A stretch of DNA of 64,000 nt from Pedobacter sp. WC2423 (GTDB taxonomy: Bacteria > Bacteroidota > Bacteroidia > Sphingobacteriales > Sphingobacteriaceae): assembly GCF_040822065.1 (NCBI RefSeq), contig NZ_CP162005.1, positions 2,294,001 to 2,358,000 on the forward strand. Direction: 5' to 3'. The notes under the pieces are model-generated. The model saw only the letters and a program-made list of their open reading frames with translations. It was not told the DNA's origin and searched no databases. Made by a program: the position numbers and the translations under genes. Shown piece after piece: positions 36,277-47,784 of the stretch (position 1 is its first letter; each line of letters opens with the position of its first letter).

Positions 36277-36668
36277 CCAGACAATGTTAGTGTATGGCAA
36301 CTATCCGGAATAATTAATCGCTCCCACCCCGGTTTTTAACTCAAAATTGTCGATTGACGCTATATTCACATCTTAAAACGATAAAACGAAATAATACAAA
36401 TAATTAATCTACCTGTAAATCAGGTAATTATAATTATATTTCATTATATTCGCCAATGTATATACTAATTTCTAAAAATTAATATTAGATTTACCTTAGT
36501 GTTACGGCCTGGTGCTTTGACATTATTTAACTACGCATATTCTAACCAAATATAAAATAGAAAAAGGCCGGATATTTTATCTGGTCTTTTTTTTGAAGCC
36601 CGGCCGCCATCTAATCAAAGTTATTCGATTAGATTCACAATTAGTTTCCCAATTCCACAATATTTCCG
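36277..36668. other. Long intergenic with a terminator-like hairpin; possible small RNA
   Basis: No protein frame is convincing here. A TATATTCG box (close to TAnnTTTG, about 36444) and a hairpin AAAGGCCGGATA/TATCTGGTCTTT (36561-36587, two G-U pairs) followed by T8 could delimit a transcript of roughly 140 bases. Confidence 0.3.
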
Positions 36669-36676
36669 TAGCTTTG
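36669..36676 (+). promoter_or_regulatory. -7 box TAGCTTTG for pyrG
   Basis: TAnnTTTG match 63 bp before the pyrG start; the leader contains an imperfect AACGCC...GGC hairpin. Confidence 0.5.
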
Positions 36677-36709
36677 TATCCCGTACAAAAACAATAAAAA
36701 CGCCTTTAA

Positions 36710-38356
<1,647 letters not shown>

Positions 38357-38376
38357 TACGCGTTTAAATAACAATA

Positions 38377-40179
38377 ATGGATAAAAATACATTCACAGGA
38401 TTGTTCCTGATCATGATCGTTTTGGCGGGTTCCTTCTATTTCTTCAAGCCAAGTGAGGCTGAAATGAAGAAAGAACGGGAGCGGATCTCTCTTGATTCCG
38501 CTAGTAAAGCTGGTGTTAAACATGCACCTGCTGCTCTTGCTGAAAATGCACCAGCTCCGCAATTAGACTCAGCAGCGCTGAAAGGTCCTTTCGGGACTAA
38601 TATTTCTGGTACAGCTACTACAAGTGTATTGGAAAATGAAGCTTTAAAATTAACTTTCACTAATAAAGGTGGTAAAATTAAAGCTGTAGAAGTAAAAGGT
38701 GAAAAAACTTACCTTGATAAACCGGTTGTATTGTTTGATGGTGACGAAAACATTTTCGGCTTAACCTTAAACGTTGGCGGTAAATTGGTAAAGACCAATG
38801 ATCTTTATTTTACAGCAACAAAAACAGCTAATGCAATGGTGATGCGCGCTAATTACAGCGCAGATAAATACATTGAGTTTGTTTATGATTTACAGCCTAA
38901 ATCTCATAACGTTGGTTTTAACATCAACTTAAAAGGGATGAACCAGGTTATTCAGAGAGATAGTATCTCACTGGACTGGGAAACGGTATTACTTCAACAG
39001 GAAAAATCGTTGAAAAACGAGCAGCAATATTCTGCACCTTATTACAAGTATGCAGATAAAAATCCTGATCACCTGAGCATTGCTAAAGATGAAACAGAGA
39101 ATTTGTCTAAAGCTAAAATTGAGTGGATTGCTTTCAAGCAGCACTTTTTCTCAGCGGTACTGATTCCTGCTGATCCTTTCAACAAGGTTAACCTTGCGGT
39201 AAGAATACTGACTGAACCAGGTCATGTAAAGGGATATGCTGCAAAAGTAAATCTTCCTTTCAACCAGCTTGATGCACAGAATTACAAGATGAAGTTCTAT
39301 TTCGGAACCAATCAGTTCAAAGTACTGAAAGCTCAGGGACAAGAAATTGAGAAACTGGTAGAAATGGGTTACTGGCCATTGAAATACATCAACAGATTTG
39401 TTGTATTGCCAGTATTTAACTTCCTGGAGAGCTTTGGCTGGAACTATGGTCTGATTATCTTAGTCTTAACTATTGCCTTAAAAGTTGTATTGTCACCATT
39501 GACTTACAAGTCTTATATCTCTATGGCTAAAATGAGAATCTTAAAACCAGAAATGGATGAGATTAAAGCCAAAGTAGGTGAAGACAATGCTACTTTATTA
39601 CAACAGGAATATCTTAAGCTGTATAAACAGGTGGGTGTAAATCCACTGGGCGGTTGTTTACCGATGCTGCTTCAGTTACCTATCGTAATGGCTTTCTTCT
39701 TCTTCTTTCCGAATTTATTCGAATTAAGAGGCCAGAGTTTCTTATGGATGCATGACCTTTCAACTTATGATGACTTCATTAAATTTGGATTTACAATTCC
39801 ATTTATTGGTGACCACTTAAGTTTAATGTGTGTATTGATGACCATCTCTACCTTGATTTATACTTATTTCAATAACCAGGTATCGGGTGCTACCGGACAA
39901 ATGAAATACATCGGTTATATTATGCCGGTTGTATTCCTGGGTGTACTGAACAGCTACCCTGCTGGTTTGAACTACTATTACTTCCTGGCGAATATGCTAA
40001 CTTTTGGTCAGCAGTTCCTGATCAAGTCAATGGTTAACGATGAGAAAATTCACAATATTCTGAAGGAAAACAAAAAGAAACCTGAAGAGCAAAAGAAAAA
40101 ATCTAAGTTCCAGACTCGTTTAGACGATTACATGCGTCAGCAACAACAAGTTAAAACACAGGAAAAAAAGAATAAATAG
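38377..40179 (+). CDS. yidC: Membrane protein insertase YidC
   Basis: 600 residues. TM1 is at about residues 6-22, then a large periplasmic domain to about 350, then the 60KD insertase core with LSPLTYKSYISMAKM and VNPLGGCLPMLLQLPI. The C-terminal tail is basic with Q-rich end. It inserts and folds inner-membrane proteins with Sec or alone. Standard length for Bacteroidota. Confidence 0.97.
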   Translation: MDKNTFTGLFLIMIVLAGSFYFFKPSEAEMKKERERISLDSASKAGVKHAPAALAENAPAPQLDSAALKGPFGTNISGTATTSVLENEALKLTFTNKGGKIKAVEVKGEKTYLDKPVVLFDGDENIFGLTLNVGGKLVKTNDLYFTATKTANAMVMRANYSADKYIEFVYDLQPKSHNVGFNINLKGMNQVIQRDSISLDWETVLLQQEKSLKNEQQYSAPYYKYADKNPDHLSIAKDETENLSKAKIEWIAFKQHFFSAVLIPADPFNKVNLAVRILTEPGHVKGYAAKVNLPFNQLDAQNYKMKFYFGTNQFKVLKAQGQEIEKLVEMGYWPLKYINRFVVLPVFNFLESFGWNYGLIILVLTIALKVVLSPLTYKSYISMAKMRILKPEMDEIKAKVGEDNATLLQQEYLKLYKQVGVNPLGGCLPMLLQLPIVMAFFFFFPNLFELRGQSFLWMHDLSTYDDFIKFGFTIPFIGDHLSLMCVLMTISTLIYTYFNNQVSGATGQMKYIGYIMPVVFLGVLNSYPAGLNYYYFLANMLTFGQQFLIKSMVNDEKIHNILKENKKKPEEQKKKSKFQTRLDDYMRQQQQVKTQEKKNK

Positions 40180-40197
40180 TATTCAAAAGATCTCAGT

Positions 40198-40233
40198 AAA
40201 TGGCCGCTTTTCTCTAAGAAAGGCGGCCATTTC
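40198..40233 (+). terminator. Terminator after yidC
   Basis: AAATGGCCGC pairs with GCGGCCATTT; inner TTTTC/GAAA pairs extend the stem with a small bulge. Confidence 0.75.
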
Positions 40234-40357
40234 TGTTTTAATGCCATTTAGCAATAGCTCACTGTTTAGGAATTATGTAAAATTTGATATACAATTGGCA
40301 TATATTGGTAAAAAATTACAATTTTTAAGGCTCAATTTAAATCCCAATCCCTCAATT

Positions 40358-43198
40358 ATGCAGAAAAACCTTACTCTTCTTTTCTTATTCTTTGCGAGTG
40401 CTGCCTTCGCCCAGAAAAAACCATTAGACCATACGGTCTATGATTCATGGGAAAATACCGGCGTTAAACAGTTATCAGACAACGGGCAATGGGCTGCTTA
40501 TTCCATCGTTAAACAAGAAGGCGATGCCAGCCTGTATCTGAACAACCTGACAAATACCACTAAAATACATATACCAAGAGGTGAAAGACTAATGTTTAGT
40601 GCAGACTCAAAGTTCGCTGCTTTTTTAATTAAACCTTTATTTGCGACTACACGCCAGGAAAAGATTAAAAAGAAAAAAGCGGATGAAATGACTAAAGATT
40701 CTTTAGGATTTGTCAACCTGAGTACTGCTGCCATCCTTAAAGTACCCAGAATAAAATCATTCAAAATACCTGCAAATGAAGGAAATTACCTGGCTTATCA
40801 GAAAGAAGCCCTTTTAGATACCACTAAGAAAGCTAAGTCTGCTGCTGAAGAAAAAGAAGACGACGCAAATGATTTCTTAGCGAAGGATGAAAAAAAAGAT
40901 GCGGCTAATAAAGCTGGTTCTGACCTGGTTTTAAGAAACCTGTTAACCGGTACTGAAAGAACTTTTAAATATGTTACCGAATATGAATTCAGTAAAAACG
41001 GTAAACAACTGGTTTATAATTGCGTTGGATCCAAGAAAGATAAAACAGCAAAACCTGGTGTATTTTTATTGAATACTGAAAAAGGAACCATTAAAACACT
41101 GGTTAGTGCTAAAGGTAATTTCAAGGGCTTCATCTTCGATGAGGCGAGTGAGCAGGTAGCCTTTTTAGGTGAAACTTCTCCGGAGAAAAAAGAGATCAAA
41201 GATTACAGCATTTACTTTAATACGCTTACACTGGATACTGCGCAAGCTTTAGTAGATTATGAAATTGACGGTATGCCTGCTAAATGGTCTGTTAGCGGAG
41301 ACGGAAAACTGGCTTTCAGTAAGGACGGAAATAAGCTGTTTTTTGGCATCGCTCCAATTAAAAAAGAAAAAGATACAACACTGGTAGATTTTGAACATGC
41401 TAAACTGGACATCTGGGGATATAAGGATGACTATCTGCAGCCTATTCAGCTGAAAAATGCAGATAAAGAGGCTAAGAGAAGTTATCTTTCGGTCATTGAC
41501 ATCTTTAGCAGCGACCCTAAAATAGTTCCTTTAACAGATGTTAAACTTACTGAGGCAAGTATCGTTAAAGAAGGTGATGCTAATTTTGCACTGGCTTCTA
41601 TAGATTACGGAAACCGCTTACAAACACAATGGACAGGTACAACGCTCAAAGATTATTATCTTGTTGACACTAAAACGGGTACAAGAAAGAAAGTTATATC
41701 AGCTTTAGATGGTCAGGCCTCTGTTTCTCCAGGTGGAAATTATGTACTTTCCTACAATAATAAAACAGGAATATGGTCTGCTTATACCGTAGCTACAGCT
41801 AAAACTATCGCATTAAATACCAATACCACTGTAAAGTTTGCTGACGAAGATAACGACATGCCTGATGCTCCAAAAGTTTATGGTATTGCAGGATGGACTG
41901 AAGAAGATAAACAGCTATTAATTTACGATAAATATGATATCTGGAGTTTCACACCAGATGGAAAATCTGCACCAAAAAACATGACTAATGGATTTGGAAG
42001 ACAAAGTGGTATTACTTTCCGTTATGAAAACCTAGATACTGCTGCACAATTCATCAGCAAAAAAGATGAGATGTGGTTGAGTGCTTATAATCATATCACT
42101 AAAGAAAAAGGATTCTATAAAACGAAAGCTGGTGATACTAAAAACCCGGAGCTCGTAGTGATGGCTAAATTTAAATACTCTCCATTAGTTAAAGCAAAAT
42201 CAGCTGAACGCTTTATTTATGATAAAGCAAGCTATACGGCTTCACCTAATGTTTATGTATCTGTTGATTTAAAAACTGAAACTAAATTAAGCAATACTAA
42301 TCCGCAGCAACAGAATTATAACTGGGGAACAGCAGAATTAGTAAAATGGACTACACCAAAGGGCTATAAAGCAGAAGGTATTTTGTATAAACCGGAGAAT
42401 TTTGACCCGGCTAAAAAATATCCGGTGATCGCTTATTTCTATGAGAAACTAACAGACGGACTTTACAATTACCAGGCTCCTGCTCCTACTCCATCAAGAT
42501 TGAATATTTCATTCTTTGTAAGCAATGGTTATTTGGTATTTGCACCAGATATTAGTTATGAAAAAGGATATCCGGGAAAATCTGCTGAAGAATATATCAA
42601 TTCAGGTGTAGAAGCGTTGAAAAAGAACAGTTGGGTTGATGGAACAAAAATCGGTATCCAGGGTCAAAGCTGGGGTGGTTACCAGGTTGCACACTTAATT
42701 ACAGCAACGAATATGTATGCAGCTGCATGGGCTGGTGCACCTGTAGTTAACATGACTTCCGCTTATGGTGGTATCCGCTGGGAATCTGGAATGAACAGAC
42801 AATTTCAGTATGAGAAAACACAAAGCCGAATTGGTGCAACTTTATGGGAAAAACCAGAATTGTATATCGAAAACTCACCACTTTTCTCTTTGCCAAAGGT
42901 GACTACTCCTGTAGTCATCATGTCTAATGATGCAGACGGAGCCGTACCATGGTACCAGGGAATCGAGATGTTTACTGGTTTGAAAAGATTGGGTAAACCA
43001 GCCTGGTTATTAAATTACAACAATGAAGCGCATAATTTAGTACTTCGCCAAAACAGAAAAGATATTCAAATCCGCGAACAGCAGTTTTTTGATTATTACC
43101 TGAAAGGTGCCAAAGCACCGGTTTGGATGACTGGTGGAATACCTGCTACTGAAAAAGGTAAAACATGGGGCTTTGAGCTGACCGACGAGAAGCCTTAA
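40358..43198 (+). CDS. S9 family peptidase (prolyl oligopeptidase type)
   Basis: 946 residues from the ATG at 40358, which gives a proper signal peptide (MQKNLTLLFLFFASAAFAQ); an earlier in-frame start at 40241 would bury it. An N-terminal beta-propeller-like region to about 650 is followed by an alpha/beta-hydrolase domain with the nucleophile in GQSWGGYQ, the Asp in SNDADGAVPW and the His in NNEAHNL. Periplasmic or outer-surface serine peptidase for proline-containing peptides; monocistronic with a strong terminator. Confidence 0.92.
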   Translation: MQKNLTLLFLFFASAAFAQKKPLDHTVYDSWENTGVKQLSDNGQWAAYSIVKQEGDASLYLNNLTNTTKIHIPRGERLMFSADSKFAAFLIKPLFATTRQEKIKKKKADEMTKDSLGFVNLSTAAILKVPRIKSFKIPANEGNYLAYQKEALLDTTKKAKSAAEEKEDDANDFLAKDEKKDAANKAGSDLVLRNLLTGTERTFKYVTEYEFSKNGKQLVYNCVGSKKDKTAKPGVFLLNTEKGTIKTLVSAKGNFKGFIFDEASEQVAFLGETSPEKKEIKDYSIYFNTLTLDTAQALVDYEIDGMPAKWSVSGDGKLAFSKDGNKLFFGIAPIKKEKDTTLVDFEHAKLDIWGYKDDYLQPIQLKNADKEAKRSYLSVIDIFSSDPKIVPLTDVKLTEASIVKEGDANFALASIDYGNRLQTQWTGTTLKDYYLVDTKTGTRKKVISALDGQASVSPGGNYVLSYNNKTGIWSAYTVATAKTIALNTNTTVKFADEDNDMPDAPKVYGIAGWTEEDKQLLIYDKYDIWSFTPDGKSAPKNMTNGFGRQSGITFRYENLDTAAQFISKKDEMWLSAYNHITKEKGFYKTKAGDTKNPELVVMAKFKYSPLVKAKSAERFIYDKASYTASPNVYVSVDLKTETKLSNTNPQQQNYNWGTAELVKWTTPKGYKAEGILYKPENFDPAKKYPVIAYFYEKLTDGLYNYQAPAPTPSRLNISFFVSNGYLVFAPDISYEKGYPGKSAEEYINSGVEALKKNSWVDGTKIGIQGQSWGGYQVAHLITATNMYAAAWAGAPVVNMTSAYGGIRWESGMNRQFQYEKTQSRIGATLWEKPELYIENSPLFSLPKVTTPVVIMSNDADGAVPWYQGIEMFTGLKRLGKPAWLLNYNNEAHNLVLRQNRKDIQIREQQFFDYYLKGAKAPVWMTGGIPATEKGKTWGFELTDEKP

Positions 43199-43221
43199 TC
43201 CATATTATTCGTTTTGATGAT

Positions 43222-43261
43222 AAAAAAGGATCTGTATTCTGATGAATACAGATCCTTTTTT
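43222..43261 (+). terminator. 18-bp terminator after the S9 peptidase
   Basis: 43222-43239 pairs with 43244-43261 around TGAT, ending in T-runs. Confidence 0.85.
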
Positions 43262-43288
43262 TTTACATTCATGGCTTCAAACTAAAAT

Positions 43289-44527
43289 ATGGCATTAAAT
43301 TATCTATGGATTGCGTTTTTTCTTATTGCATTCGTTGTTGCACTGATCAGATTAATATTTTTCGGTGATACAGAAATATTCAAACTGATTGTGGATGGTA
43401 CCTTCGAATCTGCAAAGGTTGGTGTCATGGATATTGCCCTGCCGCTGGTGGGTATTATGACCTTATGGCTGGGCATTATGAATATCGGTGAAAAAGCAGG
43501 GGCTATCAATTTTCTGTCCCGTATTATCGGCCCTTTCTTTAGCCGTATCTTTCCTGAAGTACCAAAAAACCATCCTGCTACCGGGCATATGGTGATGAAC
43601 TTTTCTGCCAATTTACTGGGTCTGGATAATGCCGCTACTCCTTTTGGCTTAAAGGCGATGCAAAGTTTACAGGAAATTAATCCTGATAAAGATACTGCCA
43701 GCAATGCGCAGATTATGTTTTTAGTGTTGCATACTTCAGGTCTTACCCTGATTCCACTCAGTATTATGGCTCAGAGAGCGATTCTGGGTGCAGCAGATCC
43801 GGCAGATATATTTATTCCTTGTATGATTGCAACCTATGTGGCCACTTTGGTGGGCCTGGTAGCTGTTGCTATTAAACAAAAGATTAACTTGTTCAATACC
43901 GTAGTCATTTCCTGGCTAGGTGGTATTACGGTATTTTTAGTTGGAATGATCTATTATTTCACAAACTACCTGACTAAGGAACAGATCGAGGTGGTTTCCA
44001 GGGTAGCTTCTAATTTTATCCTTTTCTCCATTATTATTGCTTTTATTCTGGGTGCTGTCCGTAAAAAGGTGAATGTATATGATGCCTTTATTGAGGGAGC
44101 CAAAAATGGTTTCACTACCTGTATTACGATTATTCCTTATTTGGTAGGAATGCTGGTTGCAATTGGTGTATTGCGAAATTCCGGGGTACTGGGTTATATT
44201 GTTGATGGTTTTACCTGGTGTTTTGTACACCTGGGAGTGAATACAGACTTTACGCCTGCCCTGCCAACAGCACTGATTAAACCACTGAGCGGAAGCGGTG
44301 CAAAAGCAATGATGGTAGATACGATGAAGACTTTTGGTCCTGATTCATTTGTAGGCCGTTTAGCTTGTGTTTTTAATGGCTCAGCGGATACTACTTTTTA
44401 TATTGTAGCACTGTATTTTGGTTCAGTAGGTATTAAGCGTACACGTTATGCAATTCCTTTTGGTTTAATTGCAGATTTAGCCGGAATCATTGCAGCTGTG
44501 TTTGTAGCTTATTTATTTTTCCATTAA
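43289..44527 (+). CDS. Nucleoside recognition / SpmA-SpmB fusion membrane protein
   Basis: 412-residue polytopic inner-membrane protein with two nucleoside-recognition (Gate) domains, equal to SpmA and SpmB joined. MNFSANLLGLDNAATPFGLKAM is the SpmA signature and SADTTFYIVALYFGSVGIKR the SpmB one. Family name comes from spore maturation genes, but in non-spore formers the transported or sensed compound is unknown. Confidence 0.9.
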   Translation: MALNYLWIAFFLIAFVVALIRLIFFGDTEIFKLIVDGTFESAKVGVMDIALPLVGIMTLWLGIMNIGEKAGAINFLSRIIGPFFSRIFPEVPKNHPATGHMVMNFSANLLGLDNAATPFGLKAMQSLQEINPDKDTASNAQIMFLVLHTSGLTLIPLSIMAQRAILGAADPADIFIPCMIATYVATLVGLVAVAIKQKINLFNTVVISWLGGITVFLVGMIYYFTNYLTKEQIEVVSRVASNFILFSIIIAFILGAVRKKVNVYDAFIEGAKNGFTTCITIIPYLVGMLVAIGVLRNSGVLGYIVDGFTWCFVHLGVNTDFTPALPTALIKPLSGSGAKAMMVDTMKTFGPDSFVGRLACVFNGSADTTFYIVALYFGSVGIKRTRYAIPFGLIADLAGIIAAVFVAYLFFH

Positions 44528-44536
44528 CCTTTAAAA

Positions 44537-44782
44537 TCAGGCCGATTTATGACTGTTGAGATAGTTGATGATTTTTTCCAGTACTCCTGGTTCCACACTT
44601 GTATATCTGGAGGAACGCCAGGTAGAGGAAGATTGATCAAGCCAGATGCAGAATGAATGATAACCTTCCACTATAACAGCATAGGTTTCGTGAAAATCAT
44701 CTTGAATCTGCAGGCAAAAACCACTGACAGGTTTGCCTTGTACATCAAACTGGAAGTTGAGATAGTTACTTAACATGTTCAT
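44537..44782 (-). CDS. Hypothetical protein, 81 aa
   Basis: Small soluble protein (FQFDVQGKPVSGFCLQIQDD, then WLDQSSSTWRSSRYTS), no membrane segment or known motif. It is convergent with the SpmA-SpmB gene, with nine bases between the ends. The frame is well formed with a spaced upstream region, but I cannot name a family. Confidence 0.6.
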   Translation of the reverse strand: MNMLSNYLNFQFDVQGKPVSGFCLQIQDDFHETYAVIVEGYHSFCIWLDQSSSTWRSSRYTSVEPGVLEKIINYLNSHKSA

Positions 44783-44905
44783 AATTGGTTAGTTAGTGAA
44801 TGATAACAAATATGGTTATCAAATGTTTAACTAATTTTAAGCCGGCAACATTTTTCTGTTAAGTTCCTGTTTATTTTAAGCTTAAATTTAACCACAAAAA
44901 AACTT

Positions 44906-45313
44906 ATGGATAAGAAACAAATCACCGCAGTTACCGAATTGGACCGTTCACATTACCTGACGAAAGTTTACGCAGGCGGACATTTTATTTATGCGGACGA
45001 GCCTGCCGATGTTGGCGGAACTGACGAAGGGATGAATCCTGGTGCACTGCTTTTAGCCAGTTTAGGGAGCTGTACTGCAATTACAATCAGAATGTATGCA
45101 GACCGGAAAGAAATGGCGCTGGATACCATTAAAATCCATTTGGCTATCTGTAATGAGCAGGACATGTCTGCTACAACCAGGATTACGCGCAAAATTGAAT
45201 TTGGCGGGGACCTGTCTGAGGCAGAATTAACCAGGTTAATGCAAATCGCAGATAAATGCCCTATTCATAAAATGTTGAGCAATCCTATACAAATAGAAAC
45301 AAGTTTGGCATAA
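44906..45313 (+). CDS. OsmC family protein
   Basis: 135-residue OsmC/Ohr-like peroxidase-fold protein. The two reactive cysteines are in LGSCTAITIRMYADRK and ADKCPIHKML. Members reduce organic hydroperoxides with thiols; this one is closer to the YhfA/OsmC side than Ohr, but substrate is uncertain. Confidence 0.9.
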   Translation: MDKKQITAVTELDRSHYLTKVYAGGHFIYADEPADVGGTDEGMNPGALLLASLGSCTAITIRMYADRKEMALDTIKIHLAICNEQDMSATTRITRKIEFGGDLSEAELTRLMQIADKCPIHKMLSNPIQIETSLA

Positions 45314-45379
45314 ATTTTTGAATAACCTGCTATTTTACTAAATTTATTAGCATATTTGTATATACCTATAGCTTAATAA

Positions 45380-46771
45380 ATGTTGAAATACGCAGTAGTC
45401 GATATTGAAACTACCGGTGGTTTTGCCGCCGGTAATGGGATCACGGAAATTTCTATTCTGATTCATGATGGTTCAAAAGTTACAGATCGCTTTGAAACAT
45501 TGATTAATCCTCAGCAGGATATACCGATCTATATACAAACCTTAACTGGTATCAGTGAGGAGATGGTTAGCAGTGCTCCCCTGTTTGAACAAGTAGCTCC
45601 TCAAATTTATGAACTTTTAAAGGATAAGATTTTTGTAGCACACAATGTAAACTTCGATTTTTCATTTGTAAGGCACCAGCTTGCACAGTCGGGATTTGTG
45701 TTGCAATCTAAAAAACTGTGTACGGTAAGAATGAGCAGAAAAATCATTCCCGGACTTTCTTCTTATAGTTTGGGTAAGCTCTGCGCTTGTCTTGGTATCC
45801 CACTAAATGACCGTCACCGTGCTGGTGGTGATGCTGCAGCCACTGCTTTATTGCTAAAGCTTCTATTGGACAAAGATACCGAGGGAGCTATTCCGCTTTC
45901 TTTAATCAAAAGTTCCAAAGAACAAGTATTGCCGCCTAATTTATCAAGAGATAGTATTGATGCTTTACCTGATCAGCCCGGAGTGTACTATTTCAAAGAT
46001 CAAAAAGGAAAGATTATCTATGTGGGCAAAGCTATAAATATAAAGAAGAGAGTATGTTCTCATTTCTCCGGAAATAAGATTAACAGGCAAAGACAGGATT
46101 TCCTTAAGGAAATTCATGAGGTGGATTTCACGATTTGCGGCACGGAGTTAATGGCGCTGATTCTGGAAGCTTCAGAAATACAGAAACACTGGCCAGAAAA
46201 AAACAGGGCTTTAAAGCGTTTTGAACAGAAATATGCTTTATACGATTTCGAAGACCAGAAGGGGTATATCCGTTTAGGTATTGATAAATATAAGAAAAAC
46301 AGCCATGCTTTATATACTTTTAACAGCTTGCTGTCTGGACAAAGTATGTTACGGGGAATGATCAACGAGCATAAGCTATGTGAAAAGTTATGTTTTATTC
46401 AGAAGAACAGACTGGCCTGTACTGCGCATGAAAAAGGGAATTGTAATGGCGCTTGCCTGGGAATAGAAGATCCGGCAGCGTATAATGCCAGAGTTGATGA
46501 GGCTATTACTCATTTAAAAGTAGCACTTCCCTCCTTTGCTTTAATAGATTCGGGTAGAAATAAGGAAGAAAAGAGCTGTTTATGGGTCGAAGAGGGTAAA
46601 TTTTACGGGATGGGCTACATTTCTTTTCATAGTGACATCACTGATCTGGAAAATCTAAAATCTTGTATAGTTCCTTATACTTCAAATGATTATATATTAA
46701 ATTTGATTCTTGCTCATGCAGAATCGCATCCTCAGCAAAGGATTGAGATCTCAAAATCTATACAATTCTAG
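45380..46771 (+). CDS. DEDDh exonuclease - GIY-YIG nuclease fusion
   Basis: 463 residues. The N-terminal domain is a DnaQ-like 3'-5' exonuclease (VVDIETTGG with D8/E10, HNVNFDFSFV, HRAGGDAAATA). The second domain, from about residue 195, is a UvrC/Cho-type GIY-YIG nuclease (PGVYYFKDQKGKIIYVGKA). A C-terminal helical part with several cysteines (CEKLCF, HEKGNCNGAC) follows. This fusion is common in Bacteroidota and probably acts in DNA repair. Confidence 0.9.
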   Translation: MLKYAVVDIETTGGFAAGNGITEISILIHDGSKVTDRFETLINPQQDIPIYIQTLTGISEEMVSSAPLFEQVAPQIYELLKDKIFVAHNVNFDFSFVRHQLAQSGFVLQSKKLCTVRMSRKIIPGLSSYSLGKLCACLGIPLNDRHRAGGDAAATALLLKLLLDKDTEGAIPLSLIKSSKEQVLPPNLSRDSIDALPDQPGVYYFKDQKGKIIYVGKAINIKKRVCSHFSGNKINRQRQDFLKEIHEVDFTICGTELMALILEASEIQKHWPEKNRALKRFEQKYALYDFEDQKGYIRLGIDKYKKNSHALYTFNSLLSGQSMLRGMINEHKLCEKLCFIQKNRLACTAHEKGNCNGACLGIEDPAAYNARVDEAITHLKVALPSFALIDSGRNKEEKSCLWVEEGKFYGMGYISFHSDITDLENLKSCIVPYTSNDYILNLILAHAESHPQQRIEISKSIQF

Positions 46772-46789
46772 AATTATTTTAAAATAGAT

Positions 46790-46820
46790 TTGCGTTTAAA
46801 GTACTTTAATCTTACCTTTG
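46790..46820 (+). promoter_or_regulatory. Promoter of tRNA-Arg
   Basis: TTG at 46790-46792 and TACCTTTG at 46813-46820, separated by 20 bp, fit the Bacteroidota -33/-7 consensus. The -7 box ends 21 bases before the tRNA. Confidence 0.65.
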
Positions 46821-46841
46821 TCGTCCCTAACAAGGGGAAAT

Positions 46842-46915
46842 GCATCCATAGCTCAGCTGGATAGAGCAACGGTTTTCTAAACCGTAGGTCATAGGTTCGA
46901 ATCCTATTGGGTGTA
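46842..46915 (+). tRNA. tRNA-Arg (anticodon UCU)
   Basis: 74-nt cloverleaf: acceptor GCATCCA/TGGGTGT (first pair G-U), D arm GCTC...GAGC, anticodon stem ACGGT/ACCGT with loop TTTCTAA, T arm ATAGG-TTCGAAT-CCTAT. The loop gives anticodon TCT, so it reads AGA codons. No CCA is encoded. Confidence 0.95.
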
Positions 46916-46936
46916 CAGGAGATTTATCTCTTAATT

Positions 46937-46970
46937 AAAGGCGACGTTGCTCCAGACGTTGCCTTTTTTT
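46937..46970 (+). terminator. Terminator after tRNA-Arg
   Basis: AAAGGCGACGT pairs with ACGTTGCCTTT (one G-U) around eight bases, then a T-run. Confidence 0.8.
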
Positions 46971-47784
46971 GTATAAAAAGGTTTTTGATACAACAAATTA
47001 ATCCTTACTAACTCCTTAAAAATCAATATGATTAAATAAGAATATAAACATTTTCGGGATCAAATCATAAACTTGTGGAGCAGGCTCTTTTTAAGCATAA
47101 ATTTTGACAAGCTAAACAGAAAATCTTTGCTGTCACCGATGCTCTTATGCCTCTGGAAGTTGGGCTGAAAGCTTTCAATTTGCATGGTAATGACATAGGG
47201 GAAACAAGGCCGGGCTGTTCGTAAATAAATTCAAAATAGCTAAATCATAAAGCTATATCGTCCGGGTACTGCCTGAGTATTGCCTGAGTACTCGTTAGGG
47301 TAAGAGCAATGCTAAAGTAACGTGAGAGCATGGCAAGTCCAAGTCAAAACAACTAGTTGAAACAACATGGACTCGACATGCTTACAGCCCGTTCTCAACC
47401 TGGTGTCATCCCGACCATCACTCAGGCACAACCAAACCATAACTAGTTGAAGATTAATGAAATTATAATTTTCCATTTGACTAACCCATGGACAACTGCG
47501 GACAATTGCAGACAGCTGCGGACAATTGCGGACATTTTTTACGCATCAGGATAATCTTTAACGCTAATGGCTTACATTGGTGAAAAGATATTTATTATGG
47601 GAAGTTTAACGGGTAAATTTCAAAGGGAATTAACCATGGGAAATATAGCAAATGGTATTTCTATTGTGAGGAATCCTGAGTAGTGGTTTCTAAGCTAGAT
47701 TAATCTCATATTTGACCAGGTAGTATATTCTATTTAAAAAATTAGATAAAGTTAGGAGCGTTAGTCTATAAAGAAAACATATAA
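46971..47784. other. Gene-poor region with several structured repeats
   Basis: No gene I can support. It holds an 11-bp direct repeat (nTGCCTGAGTA, near 47270-47290), a 15-bp imperfect inverted repeat (47327-47341 with 47368-47382) with the palindrome CAACTAGTTG in its loop, and a 10-bp tandem repeat at 47491-47536. Confidence 0.6.
47491..47536. repeat. 10-bp tandem repeat GGACAAYTGC, 4.5 units
   Basis: Five consecutive blocks in exact 10-bp register: GGACAACTGC, GGACAATTGC, AGACAGCTGC, GGACAATTGC, GGACAT. Each unit contains CANNTG, itself a palindrome (CAATTG or CAGCTG), so the face of the helix repeats about every turn. Confidence 0.85.

Noticed and set aside
47111..47224. Short frame AKQKIFAVTDALMPLEVG... 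as a gene remnant
   Set aside because: Only 37 codons, no start, no family recognised.
47491..47536. CRISPR-like array
   Set aside because: Units are 10 bp and contiguous without spacers, and no cas genes are present.
46842..47784. tRNA-Arg as integration site of an island
   Set aside because: I found no repeat of the tRNA 3' end downstream and no integrase next to it.
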